From an uncultured Sphingomonas sp. (GTDB lineage Bacteria; Pseudomonadota; Alphaproteobacteria; Sphingomonadales; Sphingomonadaceae): a stretch of 64,000 nt of DNA. The notes below the pieces were generated by a model. The model worked only from the letters and a program-made list of their open reading frames with translations, was not told the origin of the DNA and made no database searches. Both the position numbers and the translations under genes were made by a program. Positions 1 through 8,694 of the stretch are shown piece after piece. The DNA lies in contig CAJYIX010000022.1 in assembly GCA_913775315.1 (NCBI GenBank), positions 1 to 64,000 of the forward strand, in the 5' to 3' direction. Position 1 is the first letter of the stretch. Each line of letters begins with the position of its first letter.

Positions 1-14
1 CATCAAAATCACAA

Positions 15-20
15 TGTCAA
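15..20 (-). promoter_or_regulatory. possible minus-strand -35 box at the window edge
   Basis: On the minus strand a TTGACA hexamer reads toward the left edge of the window. Its -10 partner would fall at or beyond base 1, so the promoter cannot be confirmed. It may drive a minus-strand gene lying outside the window. Bases 21-248 hold no gene that I can support. Confidence 0.25.
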
Positions 21-248
21 AGAGCGACAAAAACCGACGCACCGTCTATCCCGTTTCCGGGTGACCCGTGCGCCTCGCTTTCGCTGACCAGCCAGACAAC
101 CAAGTGGTCGTCCCCGCCGGTGAAAACTCCTCTACGGACGACACCGCCGGCCGTCAAACACATTTTTCAAAAAAGTGACGGTTTCGCGTCAAATCCGCGG
201 AAAACCGCGCTTTACGGCCTGTTAGGGCGCCGCTGGCATACCCCGAAC

Positions 249-1724
249 ATGGCCGAATCAGCCGATATTTCCTCGAATCAGCGTTTCGACACGCTTCGGC
301 AACAGGTCCGAAGTGCCGTGATCTGGCGTTCGGGCACCCAATTCCTCGGTCAGCTCGTCACCTGGGGCTCTACCTTCCTCGTCATCCGCATCCTGTCGCC
401 GCAGGATTACGGGCTGTTCGCGATGACGCAGGTGGTGCTGGCGCTCCTCAACATGCTCAATGGCTATGGGCTGGCGAGCGCCGTGATCCAGCGGCCGCAT
501 GTCGACAAGCGGCTCGAGCGCCAGCTTTTCGGCCTCCTCGTCCTCCTCAACTTCGGGCTCGGCCTGGCACAGGTGCTGATGGCGCCGCTCGCCGCCGCCT
601 ATTTCCGCCAGCCGATCGTCGCCGACCTGCTGCGCGTACAGGCGCTGCTCTATATCGCGACGCCGTTCATCGCCTTTCCCTATGCGCTCCTAGCACGAAG
701 CATGGACTTCAAGGGACAGGCGCAGGCGAATCTGGCGTCGGCCACGCTCGGCGCGATCGTCAGCCTGATTGGCGCTTTCTCGGGCTGGGGGGTGTGGACG
801 CTGATTGCCGCGCCGATGGCGTTGTTCTGGAGCCGGGCGGTCATCATGACCTGGCTCGCCCGCTCACTGATGTGGCCGAGCTTCGACTTTCGCGGCGCGG
901 GCGATGTCGTGCGCTTCGGCGGCCTCATGGCGACGAGCCAGCTCTTCTGGTTCCTGCAGAGCCAAGCCGACGTGTTCGTCGCTGGCCGCCACCTCGATCC
1001 GCACACGCTCGGCCTCTACACCACCGCGCTCTTCCTCACCCAGGTGTTCGTCGCCAAGTTTCTGCCGACGCTCAACGACGTCGCCTTCTCGGCCTATGCA
1101 CGCATCCAGGACGATGCCGCGGCGATGGGTGCGGCCTTCGCCAAGTCGAGCCGGATCGTCATGGTCGCGGCCATGCCCTTCTATGCCGGGCTTGCCGTCA
1201 CCGCAGAACCGCTGGTCCATGTCGTACTCGGCGAAAAGTGGCTGGAAGCAGCGCCGCTGGTCCGCGTGCTGGCGATCGCGATGCCGTTCATGACGCTCCA
1301 GACGCTGTTCGCGCCGGCCACCAATGCTCGCGGGCTGCCCGGGATCGCCGCGCGGCTGGGCGCGGTCGGCGGCATCCTGCTGCCCATCGCATTCGTCATG
1401 GGGGTGCAGTTCGGCGTGACCGGCCTCACGATCGCCTGGGTCAGCGTATGGCCGCTCTATCTGGCGATCACCGCGCGCCGGTCGCTGCGCGAGGTCGGGC
1501 TGACCGCCCCCGCGCTGGCAAGGGCGATCGCGCCGCCGGTGCTGGCCGGGCTTGCGATGGCGGCGATCGTCGCGCTGGTCGATGCGGGCCTGCCGCCGCT
1601 CACCCCCGTCTCGCGGCTCGCGATCCTCGTCGCGGCCGGCGCGCTCGCCTATGGCGGGTGGCTCGCCCTGTTCGCGCGCGCCACCCTCGGCGAGCTGATC
1701 GCCTTCGTCCGCCGCAGGGATTAG
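249..1724 (+). CDS. oligosaccharide flippase family (polysaccharide export) membrane protein
   Basis: Multi-pass inner-membrane protein of the polysaccharide biosynthesis / Wzx-like MOP flippase group, expected to flip lipid-linked saccharides to the periplasm for O-antigen or exopolysaccharide assembly. Hydrophobic segments run along the whole chain (about 12), and the N-terminal block with SAVIWRSGTQFLGQLVTWG followed by RILSPQDYGLFAM is typical of the family. I chose the ATG at 249; the open frame extends upstream to 120, but that part is polar and unlike the family N-terminus. The resulting length, 491 aa, fits the family. The stop overlaps the convergent CBS gene by 4 bases. No glycosyltransferase genes lie beside it in the window, so the polymer is unknown. 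Confidence 0.85.
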   Translation: MAESADISSNQRFDTLRQQVRSAVIWRSGTQFLGQLVTWGSTFLVIRILSPQDYGLFAMTQVVLALLNMLNGYGLASAVIQRPHVDKRLERQLFGLLVLLNFGLGLAQVLMAPLAAAYFRQPIVADLLRVQALLYIATPFIAFPYALLARSMDFKGQAQANLASATLGAIVSLIGAFSGWGVWTLIAAPMALFWSRAVIMTWLARSLMWPSFDFRGAGDVVRFGGLMATSQLFWFLQSQADVFVAGRHLDPHTLGLYTTALFLTQVFVAKFLPTLNDVAFSAYARIQDDAAAMGAAFAKSSRIVMVAAMPFYAGLAVTAEPLVHVVLGEKWLEAAPLVRVLAIAMPFMTLQTLFAPATNARGLPGIAARLGAVGGILLPIAFVMGVQFGVTGLTIAWVSVWPLYLAITARRSLREVGLTAPALARAIAPPVLAGLAMAAIVALVDAGLPPLTPVSRLAILVAAGALAYGGWLALFARATLGELIAFVRRRD

Positions 1725-2149
1725 ACCTGCTGGATGTAGCTGCGCATCGCCTCGGCCTCCGCCTCGATGCGTTCGATGCGGTGCTTCACCAGGTCGCCGA
1801 TCGAGACGAAGCCGACCAGCCGCCCGTCCGCCACCACCGGCAGGTGCCGAATGCGCCGCTGCGTCATCAGCGCTAGCGCGCCGATAATGCTCTGGTCGGG
1901 CGAGACGCTGATCGCCGGCGCGGTCATGAGGTCGGACACCGGCCGGTCGAGCGCCGCCGCCCCGTCCCGGGCGATGGCATAGAGCACATCGCGCTCGGAA
2001 AAGATGCCGGCGACGCTATCGCCGTCCATCACCGGCAGCGCGCCGATGCGCCGTTCCGCCAGCGTCGCCATCGCCGCCTGTGCGCTGGCGCTCACCGGCA
2101 CCGACACCACCTCGCCGCCCTTGGTTCCCAGGATCGCTGCGATCGTCAT
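1721..2149 (-). CDS. CBS domain-containing protein
   Basis: Small soluble protein (142 aa) built almost entirely from a tandem pair of CBS domains, roughly residues 10-65 and 75-130. Such stand-alone Bateman modules bind adenine nucleotides and act as energy sensors for partner proteins. Visible CBS signatures are RRIGALPVMDGDSVAGIFSE in the first repeat and RRIRHLPVVADGRLVGFVS in the second. The ATG at 2149 follows a good GGAGAGGAAG Shine-Dalgarno; ten upstream in-frame residues are excluded for that reason. It converges on the flippase gene with a 4-base overlap and diverges from the small membrane protein at 2179. The partner is not evident from context. Confidence 0.88.
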   Translation of the reverse strand: MTIAAILGTKGGEVVSVPVSASAQAAMATLAERRIGALPVMDGDSVAGIFSERDVLYAIARDGAAALDRPVSDLMTAPAISVSPDQSIIGALALMTQRRIRHLPVVADGRLVGFVSIGDLVKHRIERIEAEAEAMRSYIQQV

Positions 2150-2178
2150 CGCTTCCTCTCCGCTTGTTATCCGAGGCA

Positions 2179-2520
2179 ATGGACTTTCCCACGAAAGCGC
2201 GCATGGGGGAAGTCGTGCCCGACCTCGACGATCCCGATTACGCCCGCCTTGCCTGGCGCCGGTTCCGCCGCATCCTCGGGTGGATGGGGCTGCTCGGAGT
2301 GGCGTGCGGCATCGGTGCGCTCGTCGTCCTCTATCTGTGGCTCGGGACGCTGCACCTCCACATGGCGATCGCGACGTTCCTCGGCATGTTCGGGACGGTG
2401 CTGATGGGCGGCGCGCTGATGGGGCTCGTCTTCCTGTCCTCGGGCACCGGGCATGACGAGACGGTGGACCGGATCAATCAGGCGTACGATCCGGGGCGCG
2501 AGGACGAATCGTCCAACTGA
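2179..2520 (+). CDS. small two-helix membrane protein
   Basis: Hypothetical protein of 113 aa. A polar N-terminus (about 30 residues, with DDPDYARLAWRRFRR) precedes two predicted transmembrane helices: GWMGLLGVACGIGALVVLYL, then a second one covering MAIATFLGMFGTVLMGGALMG and a few residues more. A short acidic tail follows. Similar small proteins with this DPDYARLAWRRFR lead-in occur in sphingomonads, but I know no function for them. ATG at 2179 is preceded by GAGG at close spacing; an internal ATG at 2203 is an alternative. The 3' end overlaps the convergent DUF4139 gene by 47 bases. Confidence 0.7.
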   Translation: MDFPTKARMGEVVPDLDDPDYARLAWRRFRRILGWMGLLGVACGIGALVVLYLWLGTLHLHMAIATFLGMFGTVLMGGALMGLVFLSSGTGHDETVDRINQAYDPGREDESSN

Positions 2521-3997
2521 GCCGCGCGCTACCGTTCGCCGGCACGCGCGTGCGCCAGAGCCAGCGGCCGTCCTCACGAACCAGCCCGCGACCGCGGAGC
2601 CGCTCGCCATCCTCGAGCGTCACGCGTGCCTCGTGCTCGATCGCGCGGGGCGTCGCGTTCGTCAGCGTCAGCGTCACCCGCTGCTCGCCGCGCTTGCCGT
2701 CGACGCTGTCCAGATCGACCCCGATATCGGGCGAAGCGTCGAGCGCGATCTCGACTTTCTCGCCCTCGGCCTTGTCGGCCAGTTGCGCCTCGCCGATCAG
2801 CAGCGGGCGAGCCGCGCCGTTCTCGAACACGGTGACTTCGCCCGATGGGATCGGCAGCCCCAGTCCCGCCTCCAGCCGGTTCGCCATCGACAGGATCAAT
2901 TGCGTGTCGCCGGCGTCCGCGCCCGCAATATCGGTGCGATAGAAGCGGCGGACGGGCACCGCGTCGCGGTCGAACAACCCGGTCTGCTTCTGTCCGCGCG
3001 CCGCCACCGTGACGGGCCGCGGCGCGCGATAGAGCTTGAGGTCCCCCAGCCGTTCGAGCTGCACCTTCATGCCCGTCACGACAATGTCCGCGGTGGCCAT
3101 CATCGGCGGGGGCGGGGGCGGGGGCGGGGGCGGGGGCGGGGGTGGCGGCGGCGCGCCCCTGGCGTCGAAAGCCTGCTCGGTTTCGTATTCGGGATCGGAC
3201 CAGCACTGTAATCCGAGCTCGCCGTCAGGGACATAGAGTGGCTCGGCCGCCTCGCGCTCTACCTTGCCCGCGATCAGTTGCAGGCCCGCGACCGGAAAGC
3301 TCGTCGGATCGCCGCTCGCCAGCGTCACGCGCGCCGACCAGTCGAGCCGCCCGTCCTCGCGCAGGATCAGCACATGGTTCGCCTGCCAGTCGAAGCCGGC
3401 GGCGAGATAGGTCAGCGTCACCTCCGCCTCGACCGGCGCCGCCGCCTCCGTGGCAATCGACAGCGTCGGCCTGGCGGGCAGGCCGGCAGGCACGCCCGGA
3501 TAGACGATCGTCTCGTTCAGCCCGGTACAGCGCAGCGTCTCGATCCCTGTGCGGGTCTGGAGCACCGCGGCACCCTCCCCGCCCGAGCGGATGATCGCCG
3601 GCTCGCTCGTCACGCGCCCCGTCGCCCGGTCGGTGCGGCGGATCAGTACCTGCCGCCCCGTCGACCGATCGTACAACGCACGCGGCGAGAGAACGTCTGC
3701 GTCGAGATTCTTCTCGCGCACCCCCGCGGGCAGGCCGGTGACGACGGCGCTCGCCGGCAGGATGCCGCCCGCGACCGCCTCGAACCGTAACACGGCGGGC
3801 CCGGCGGGCAGGCGCACGCGGCGCTTCTCGCTGACCAGCGCAAAGCCGCTCGGGTCGCGGCGGTCGATCGCGTCGTCCCCGCGATCCGGGTCGCGATAGA
3901 TCGTCACCGACGTCGCATCGGGCGCGGCCGAGGTCACGACCGTCTGCGCCGCCGCGGGCGCCGCGAGCATCAACAGCGCAAGGAGAAGCCGGCGCAT
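2474..3997 (-). CDS. DUF4139 domain-containing secreted protein (downstream paralog)
   Basis: Predicted secreted protein (507 aa). Residues 1-17 form a cleavable signal peptide (MRRLLLALLMLAAPAAA), followed by a region resembling the upstream neighbour, including SVTIYRDP and a LSPRALYDRSTGRQV segment equivalent to that neighbour's LSPNALMEKAVGQTI. Residues about 283-298 are 16 consecutive prolines encoded by a GC microsatellite. The function of DUF4139 is unknown; some members are annotated as mucoidy-inhibitor-like proteins. An in-frame TTG at 4012 overlaps the TGA of the upstream paralog as TTGA, so translational coupling from that codon is possible; I prefer ATG 3997 because the signal peptide starts there. 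Together with the gene at 4009 it forms a tandem-duplicate operon. Confidence 0.8.
   Translation of the reverse strand: MRRLLLALLMLAAPAAAQTVVTSAAPDATSVTIYRDPDRGDDAIDRRDPSGFALVSEKRRVRLPAGPAVLRFEAVAGGILPASAVVTGLPAGVREKNLDADVLSPRALYDRSTGRQVLIRRTDRATGRVTSEPAIIRSGGEGAAVLQTRTGIETLRCTGLNETIVYPGVPAGLPARPTLSIATEAAAPVEAEVTLTYLAAGFDWQANHVLILREDGRLDWSARVTLASGDPTSFPVAGLQLIAGKVEREAAEPLYVPDGELGLQCWSDPEYETEQAFDARGAPPPPPPPPPPPPPPPPMMATADIVVTGMKVQLERLGDLKLYRAPRPVTVAARGQKQTGLFDRDAVPVRRFYRTDIAGADAGDTQLILSMANRLEAGLGLPIPSGEVTVFENGAARPLLIGEAQLADKAEGEKVEIALDASPDIGVDLDSVDGKRGEQRVTLTLTNATPRAIEHEARVTLEDGERLRGRGLVREDGRWLWRTRVPANGSARLSWTIRPRAPDRTPD
3104..3151 (-). repeat. GGGGGC hexanucleotide microsatellite coding for 16 prolines
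   Basis: On the plus strand the unit GGGGGC (same phase as GGCGGG) is repeated about five to six times and flanked by looser GGC runs. On the coding minus strand this reads as 16 proline codons without interruption. The G-runs make the plus strand a potential G-quadruplex former. Such tracts are prone to slippage in multiples of six bases, which would add or remove prolines in pairs without shifting the frame. Confidence 0.9.
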
Positions 3998-4008
3998 CGC
4001 CGCCGCGC

Positions 4009-5481
4009 TCAATATCGCGTGTCGAAGGTCGCGGTCAGGTTCGCCGATCCGTTGGCCGGCACCGTCACCCGCCAGACGCGCTGGTCACGGCTGCGCTGCT
4101 CGCCGGGCTGGCTTTCGGCGGGCACGCGCGTGTCGCCATAGCCGGGGTCGAGCCCGGCCTGAACCACCTCCACCACCGTGGGCGCGGGGCCGGCATTGGT
4201 GAGCTCATAGCGCATCCGCGTCCGCCAATAGGTGACGGTATTCTCAACCGTGACCGTCCGTGCCGGCTGTCCATCCACTGTCATGCGATAGCGTTCGGAA
4301 CGGCGGAACTCGTCGCTGTCGATCCGCTCGCGCCCCTCGACCACCGGCCGGACCTTGAGGTCGAACGCCTCGCCGGTTCGGATCGAGATCTGGCTGCCCA
4401 TCGGCGTGTGCCCGATCTGGTTCGCGCCGACGAACTGCGGCTGCCCCTTGGCATCGCGGACATAGACGCGCACCGTCCCCGCGGGCAGCGCATCGCCAAG
4501 GCCTCCGTCACGGCTCGACGAGAAGGCGAGCGCCGTCTCAACCCCCTGCGGCTCGTCGCTGGCGCCCAGCCAGCCGTTGACGAAGCGATAGGCGCGCGCC
4601 GCGGGTACGCCGGCGGAGGACAGGAAGCTCACCTGCTTTTGCTGGTTCGCGGCGATCGTCGTCCGCTGTGGCAGCGGGTAGAGATAATAGTCGCCGATCC
4701 GCGCGCGATTGGCGGTCTGCGTCCCCGGCCGCGTGCCGGGCGCGAAGGGCGGCGGGGGCATGTTGCCCCGCCCGCCGCCGACCGCGCCGGCGACGAGCAC
4801 GGTGTCGGCGTTGACCAGCGCGGTCGCATTGCGGTTGGTCAGCGTGATCCAGCCCTGCAGGTCGAGCTTGCCCGCCGCCTCGTCGAACAGCGCGACGTAA
4901 TCGGCAGACCAGGCCAGCCCGCGCGTCAGATAGGCCAGCGTCACCGGCCGCGCGCCCGCCTTCACGCTCTCGATCGTCACCGACAGCGTTGGCCGCGCGC
5001 GCAGGTTGGGCGGCAGGCCGGGGAAGATCACGCGCACGGGCAGCCCGTCGTCGCGCAGCACCTCGATCCGCCCGCCGATGTCGAGCACCACGCCGCCATT
5101 CGCCGCCAGCACCCGCGCCTGTTCGCGCGTCTCCGCACCGGTCGCGGGATTGGTGCGGACGAGCGTGATCGTCTGTCCCACCGCCTTTTCCATCAGCGCA
5201 TTGGGCGAGAGGAGGTCGTAGTCGAAGTTCTGCTCGATCACGCCGATACCGTCGCCCGACAGGCGAACCGTCTCCGGCCGGATTTGCTGCGTCACGTCGG
5301 GAAAGTCCTGCCGGGTGACCCCCGCGGGCAGGGTGAGCCGGCGTACGTCCTGCACCAGCGCAATATCGTCATTGTAGATCGTGACCGCGACGTCGCCCTG
5401 CGCGGTTCTCGAGGGCACGCCCTCCTGCGCGGCGGCGGTCCCGCCCGTCAGCACCAGTGCCATGCCCAACGCGAACCGCAT
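4009..5481 (-). CDS. DUF4139 domain-containing secreted protein (upstream paralog)
   Basis: Secreted protein (490 aa) with a signal peptide ending in GGTAAAQ near residue 19, then a DUF4140-like N-terminal part and a DUF4139 beta-rich C-terminal part ending in YELTNAGPAPTVVEVVQA and a final domain with VPANGSANLTATFDTRY. The neighbour at 2474 carries the matching VPANGSARLSWTIRPR ending, so the two arose by duplication. Start ATG 5481 follows a strong GGGAGGGG Shine-Dalgarno; the longer open frame to 5604 runs into the intergenic inverted repeat and is rejected. The biochemical role is unknown, and envelope location is inferred from the signal peptide. It is first in a two-gene operon. Confidence 0.82.
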   Translation of the reverse strand: MRFALGMALVLTGGTAAAQEGVPSRTAQGDVAVTIYNDDIALVQDVRRLTLPAGVTRQDFPDVTQQIRPETVRLSGDGIGVIEQNFDYDLLSPNALMEKAVGQTITLVRTNPATGAETREQARVLAANGGVVLDIGGRIEVLRDDGLPVRVIFPGLPPNLRARPTLSVTIESVKAGARPVTLAYLTRGLAWSADYVALFDEAAGKLDLQGWITLTNRNATALVNADTVLVAGAVGGGRGNMPPPPFAPGTRPGTQTANRARIGDYYLYPLPQRTTIAANQQKQVSFLSSAGVPAARAYRFVNGWLGASDEPQGVETALAFSSSRDGGLGDALPAGTVRVYVRDAKGQPQFVGANQIGHTPMGSQISIRTGEAFDLKVRPVVEGRERIDSDEFRRSERYRMTVDGQPARTVTVENTVTYWRTRMRYELTNAGPAPTVVEVVQAGLDPGYGDTRVPAESQPGEQRSRDQRVWRVTVPANGSANLTATFDTRY

Positions 5482-5529
5482 ACGCCCCTCCCGCTTTTCG
5501 CGGCAGCTTAGGGGTTTACGCGGGCAAGG

Positions 5530-5641
5530 GAAGAAGGAAGCGGGATCCCGGGTCGAGCCCGGGATGACGTGAAAGGCTCGGTTGCCCCCAAGACCAGCCG
5601 TCACCCCGGACTTGATCCGGGGTCCCGCTTCTTCCTTCTTC
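5530..5641. repeat. large nested inverted repeat (REP-like pair)
   Basis: Two arms of about 40 bp (5530-5569 and 5599-5641) are imperfect inverted copies separated by about 30 bp. Each arm contains its own smaller palindrome: CCCGGG-TCGAG-CCCGGG at 547-563 of the 5 kb block, and CCCCGGA-CTTGA-TCCGGGG at 5604-5622. This organisation of facing REP-type units matches dispersed intergenic palindromes common in sphingomonad genomes. It lies between the start of the DUF4139 operon and the terminator of the DUF4167 gene. No transposase is adjacent. Confidence 0.8.
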
Positions 5642-5644
5642 GAC

Positions 5645-5687
5645 GAAAAAACAAAAAAGAGGCCGGCAATCGCTCGCCAGCCCCTCT
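5645..5687 (-). terminator. rho-independent terminator of the DUF4167 gene
   Basis: On the minus strand an interrupted stem (AGAGGGGCTGGC pairing with GCCGGCCTCT, loop of about 8) is followed at once by TTTTTTGTTTTTT. It starts 20 bases downstream of the DUF4167 stop codon and is the clearest intrinsic terminator in the left part of the window. Confidence 0.85.
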
Positions 5688-5706
5688 TTTCATTATGTCC
5701 CGAGGA

Positions 5707-6552
5707 TCACGCCGCCGAAGGCGTCGCTTCCTCGTCCTCGGCACGCTTGCGGCGACGGCGGGGCTTGGGTGCTTCGTCTGCGCCCTCGGGCTCGCTCACC
5801 AGCCCTAGCGACGGGGGCAGGCGATCGGCCTCGATCGCGGCGGGGACGACCGACGGTTCGATCGACAGCTCGCGGCGCGGGCGACCACGGCGGCGGGGTG
5901 CTTCGTCACCGGTCTCTGCCGCGGCAGCAACGGGTTGCGCCTCGCCGGCTTCATCACGCTGGGCGTGCTCGCGCTGGGCGTGCTCGCGCTGGGCGGGGGC
6001 GTTGGTGCGCTCGCGGCGGCCATCACGCTCGGGGCGGTCACGGCGCGCTTCGCGGTCGGGGCGGTCCTGACGATCACCGCGATCGGCACGCTCGCCACGA
6101 TCCTGACGCTCACCGCGGTCCTGACGATCGCGATTGCCGCGCTCCTGCCGGTCCTCGCGACCCTGACGGTCACCCCGCCCATTGTCGCCGCGCCCGTTGT
6201 CGCTGCGGCTCTCGAACTGGTCGGGCGTGCCGGGCTCGCCTTCCATCTCGAAGTCGTCGTCGTCCTCGTCGTCCTGCTGGCGACGCGCATTATTCTCCTC
6301 GAAGCGCGAGCGGGTCTCGCTCAGCACGCGGAAATAATGGTCGGCGAACTGGAGGTAGTATTCGGTGTTGACGCGGTCGCCCGACATCTGCGCGTCGCGC
6401 GCGAGGTTCTTGTACTTCTCGAGCAGCTGCGCCGCGTTGCCGCGTGCGCGATTGTCGATCCGGTTGCCGTTGTCGTTGCGATTGTTCGGGCTGCCACCCT
6501 GCGAGCGCTGCCCGCCACGACCGCGACGGCGGCCGGCCTGACGATTGTTCAT
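5707..6552 (-). CDS. DUF4167 domain-containing, Arg/Asp-rich protein
   Basis: 281 aa. Residues 1-100 form the conserved DUF4167 domain of alphaproteobacteria: a basic RRRGRGGQRSQGG lead, then an alpha-helical core with YKNLARDAQMSGDRVNTEYY and ADHYFRVLSE. The rest is low-complexity: an acidic DDEDDDD patch, then about 100 residues rich in RGD, RQDRGE and RDRPER units, a triplicated REHAQ-like unit, and a final basic RRGRPRRE / KPRRRRKR region. The composition suggests an RNA- or ribosome-associated disordered protein, as in RNase E-type tails, but this is inference. The ATG at 6552 is used; TTG precedes it. A TATACT hexamer at 6589-6594 (minus) may be its -10 box. A strong terminator follows. 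Confidence 0.85.
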   Translation of the reverse strand: MNNRQAGRRRGRGGQRSQGGSPNNRNDNGNRIDNRARGNAAQLLEKYKNLARDAQMSGDRVNTEYYLQFADHYFRVLSETRSRFEENNARRQQDDEDDDDFEMEGEPGTPDQFESRSDNGRGDNGRGDRQGREDRQERGNRDRQDRGERQDRGERADRGDRQDRPDREARRDRPERDGRRERTNAPAQREHAQREHAQRDEAGEAQPVAAAAETGDEAPRRRGRPRRELSIEPSVVPAAIEADRLPPSLGLVSEPEGADEAPKPRRRRKRAEDEEATPSAA

Positions 6553-6809
6553 CAAGGTATGTGTGTCCTGTCCTTACCCTCTCCGGCCAGTATACTCACC
6601 GGATGCGTGTCTACTCCGCGCGCCTGGCCGGGGACGAGCCGGACATGACGTGTGTGCCAAAGAGCCATCCGACATGATAGCGCGTCTGACTGGATCGGGC
6701 CAATGCCCCGTTTTCAACGACCTGGTTGAAAAATGCCTGCCCCTATGTCGCCTCAATAGCGACTGGCAGACCGATATCCAAGCATAATATTGGGTCAGGT
6801 CCGTGCCGT
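6553..6809. other. intergenic region between DUF4167 and prmC
   Basis: 257 bases without a gene that I can support. Near the left side, TATACT on the minus strand (6589-6594) lies 37 bases before the DUF4167 ATG and could be its -10 element. At 6711-6733 an AT-rich inverted repeat (TTTTCAAC, six-base loop, GTTGAAAA) stands out from the GC-rich surroundings; it has no U-tract on either strand, so it is a poor terminator for the prmC operon and may be a protein-binding or RNA-stability element. A 79-residue open frame crossing the region has no Shine-Dalgarno and runs through the hairpin. Confidence 0.5.
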
Positions 6810-7620
6810 TCAAGTCACGACGACGGCGCGTGGCCGGTCGCCGAGATCGTGGACGACCCGCGCCGACAGCCCGGCCGCGCGCACCATCGCCGCCACCGCC
6901 TCCCCCTGTCGCCAGCCGATCTCCAGCACCGCGACGCCGCCGTCGCCCAGCAGCCTCGGCAGGTCGGGGACGATCGCCCGATACGCCGCCAGGCCGCTAT
7001 CGGCAGCGAACAGCGCCTCCCCAGGTTCGAACGCGCGCACGTCCGCGGCGATGTCGGGATCGTCGTCGGCGATATAGGGCGGATTGGCGAGAACGAGGTC
7101 GAACCGCCCGTCGATGCCCGCCGCCCAGTCGCCCTCGACGAACGTCGCCGGCAGATCGAGCGCCGCAGCGTTCGCCCGCGCATAATCGAGCGCCGTGGCC
7201 GACATATCCACGCCCAGTCCCGTCGCCCCCGGCCATTCCGCCAGCGCGGCCAGCAGCAGCGTCCCCGGCCCGGTCCCGAGGTCCAGCACCCGCCGCGGCC
7301 CTGCCGTCCCGGCGAAATGCCGCACCGCTGCCTCGATCAGCGTCTCGCTGTCGCTACGCGGGATCAGCACGCCCGGCCCGACCTTCAGCGTGATCGTCCA
7401 GAAATCGCGCGTGCCGGTGATGTAGGCCAGCGGCTCGCCCGCCCGCCGCCGCTCGACCAGTGCCACGAACCCGTCCGGCACCGGATCGCTCAGATGGCGC
7501 AGCAGCACCGCATCGCGCGTCGTTCCCAGCGCTTGGGCCATCAGCAGTTCGGCATCAAGCCGCGCCGTATCGGAAACGCCCGCCAAGTCCCGCGCCGCTT
7601 CCGCCAGCGCGGCGCGGATC

Positions 7621-7628
<8 letters not shown>
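6810..7628 (-). CDS. prmC: peptide chain release factor N5-glutamine methyltransferase
   Basis: S-adenosylmethionine-dependent methylase that modifies the glutamine of the GGQ motif in release factors RF1 and RF2, raising termination efficiency. The 272-aa protein shows an N-terminal helical substrate-recognition domain (residues 1-75), the SAM-binding loop DLGTGPG at 116-122, and the diagnostic NPPY catalytic motif at 182-185. Length is normal for the family. The ATG overlaps the end of prfA, its substrate gene, by 8 bases (ATGGGTGA), a widely conserved coupling. It is last in the hisS-prfA-prmC series. Confidence 0.97.

Positions 7629-8690
<1,062 letters not shown>

Positions 8691-8694
<4 letters not shown>

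Noticed and set aside
6574..6813. 79-residue open frame in the DUF4167-prmC gap
   Set aside because: It lacks a Shine-Dalgarno and crosses an AT-rich hairpin, the probable promoter of DUF4167 and the prmC stop.
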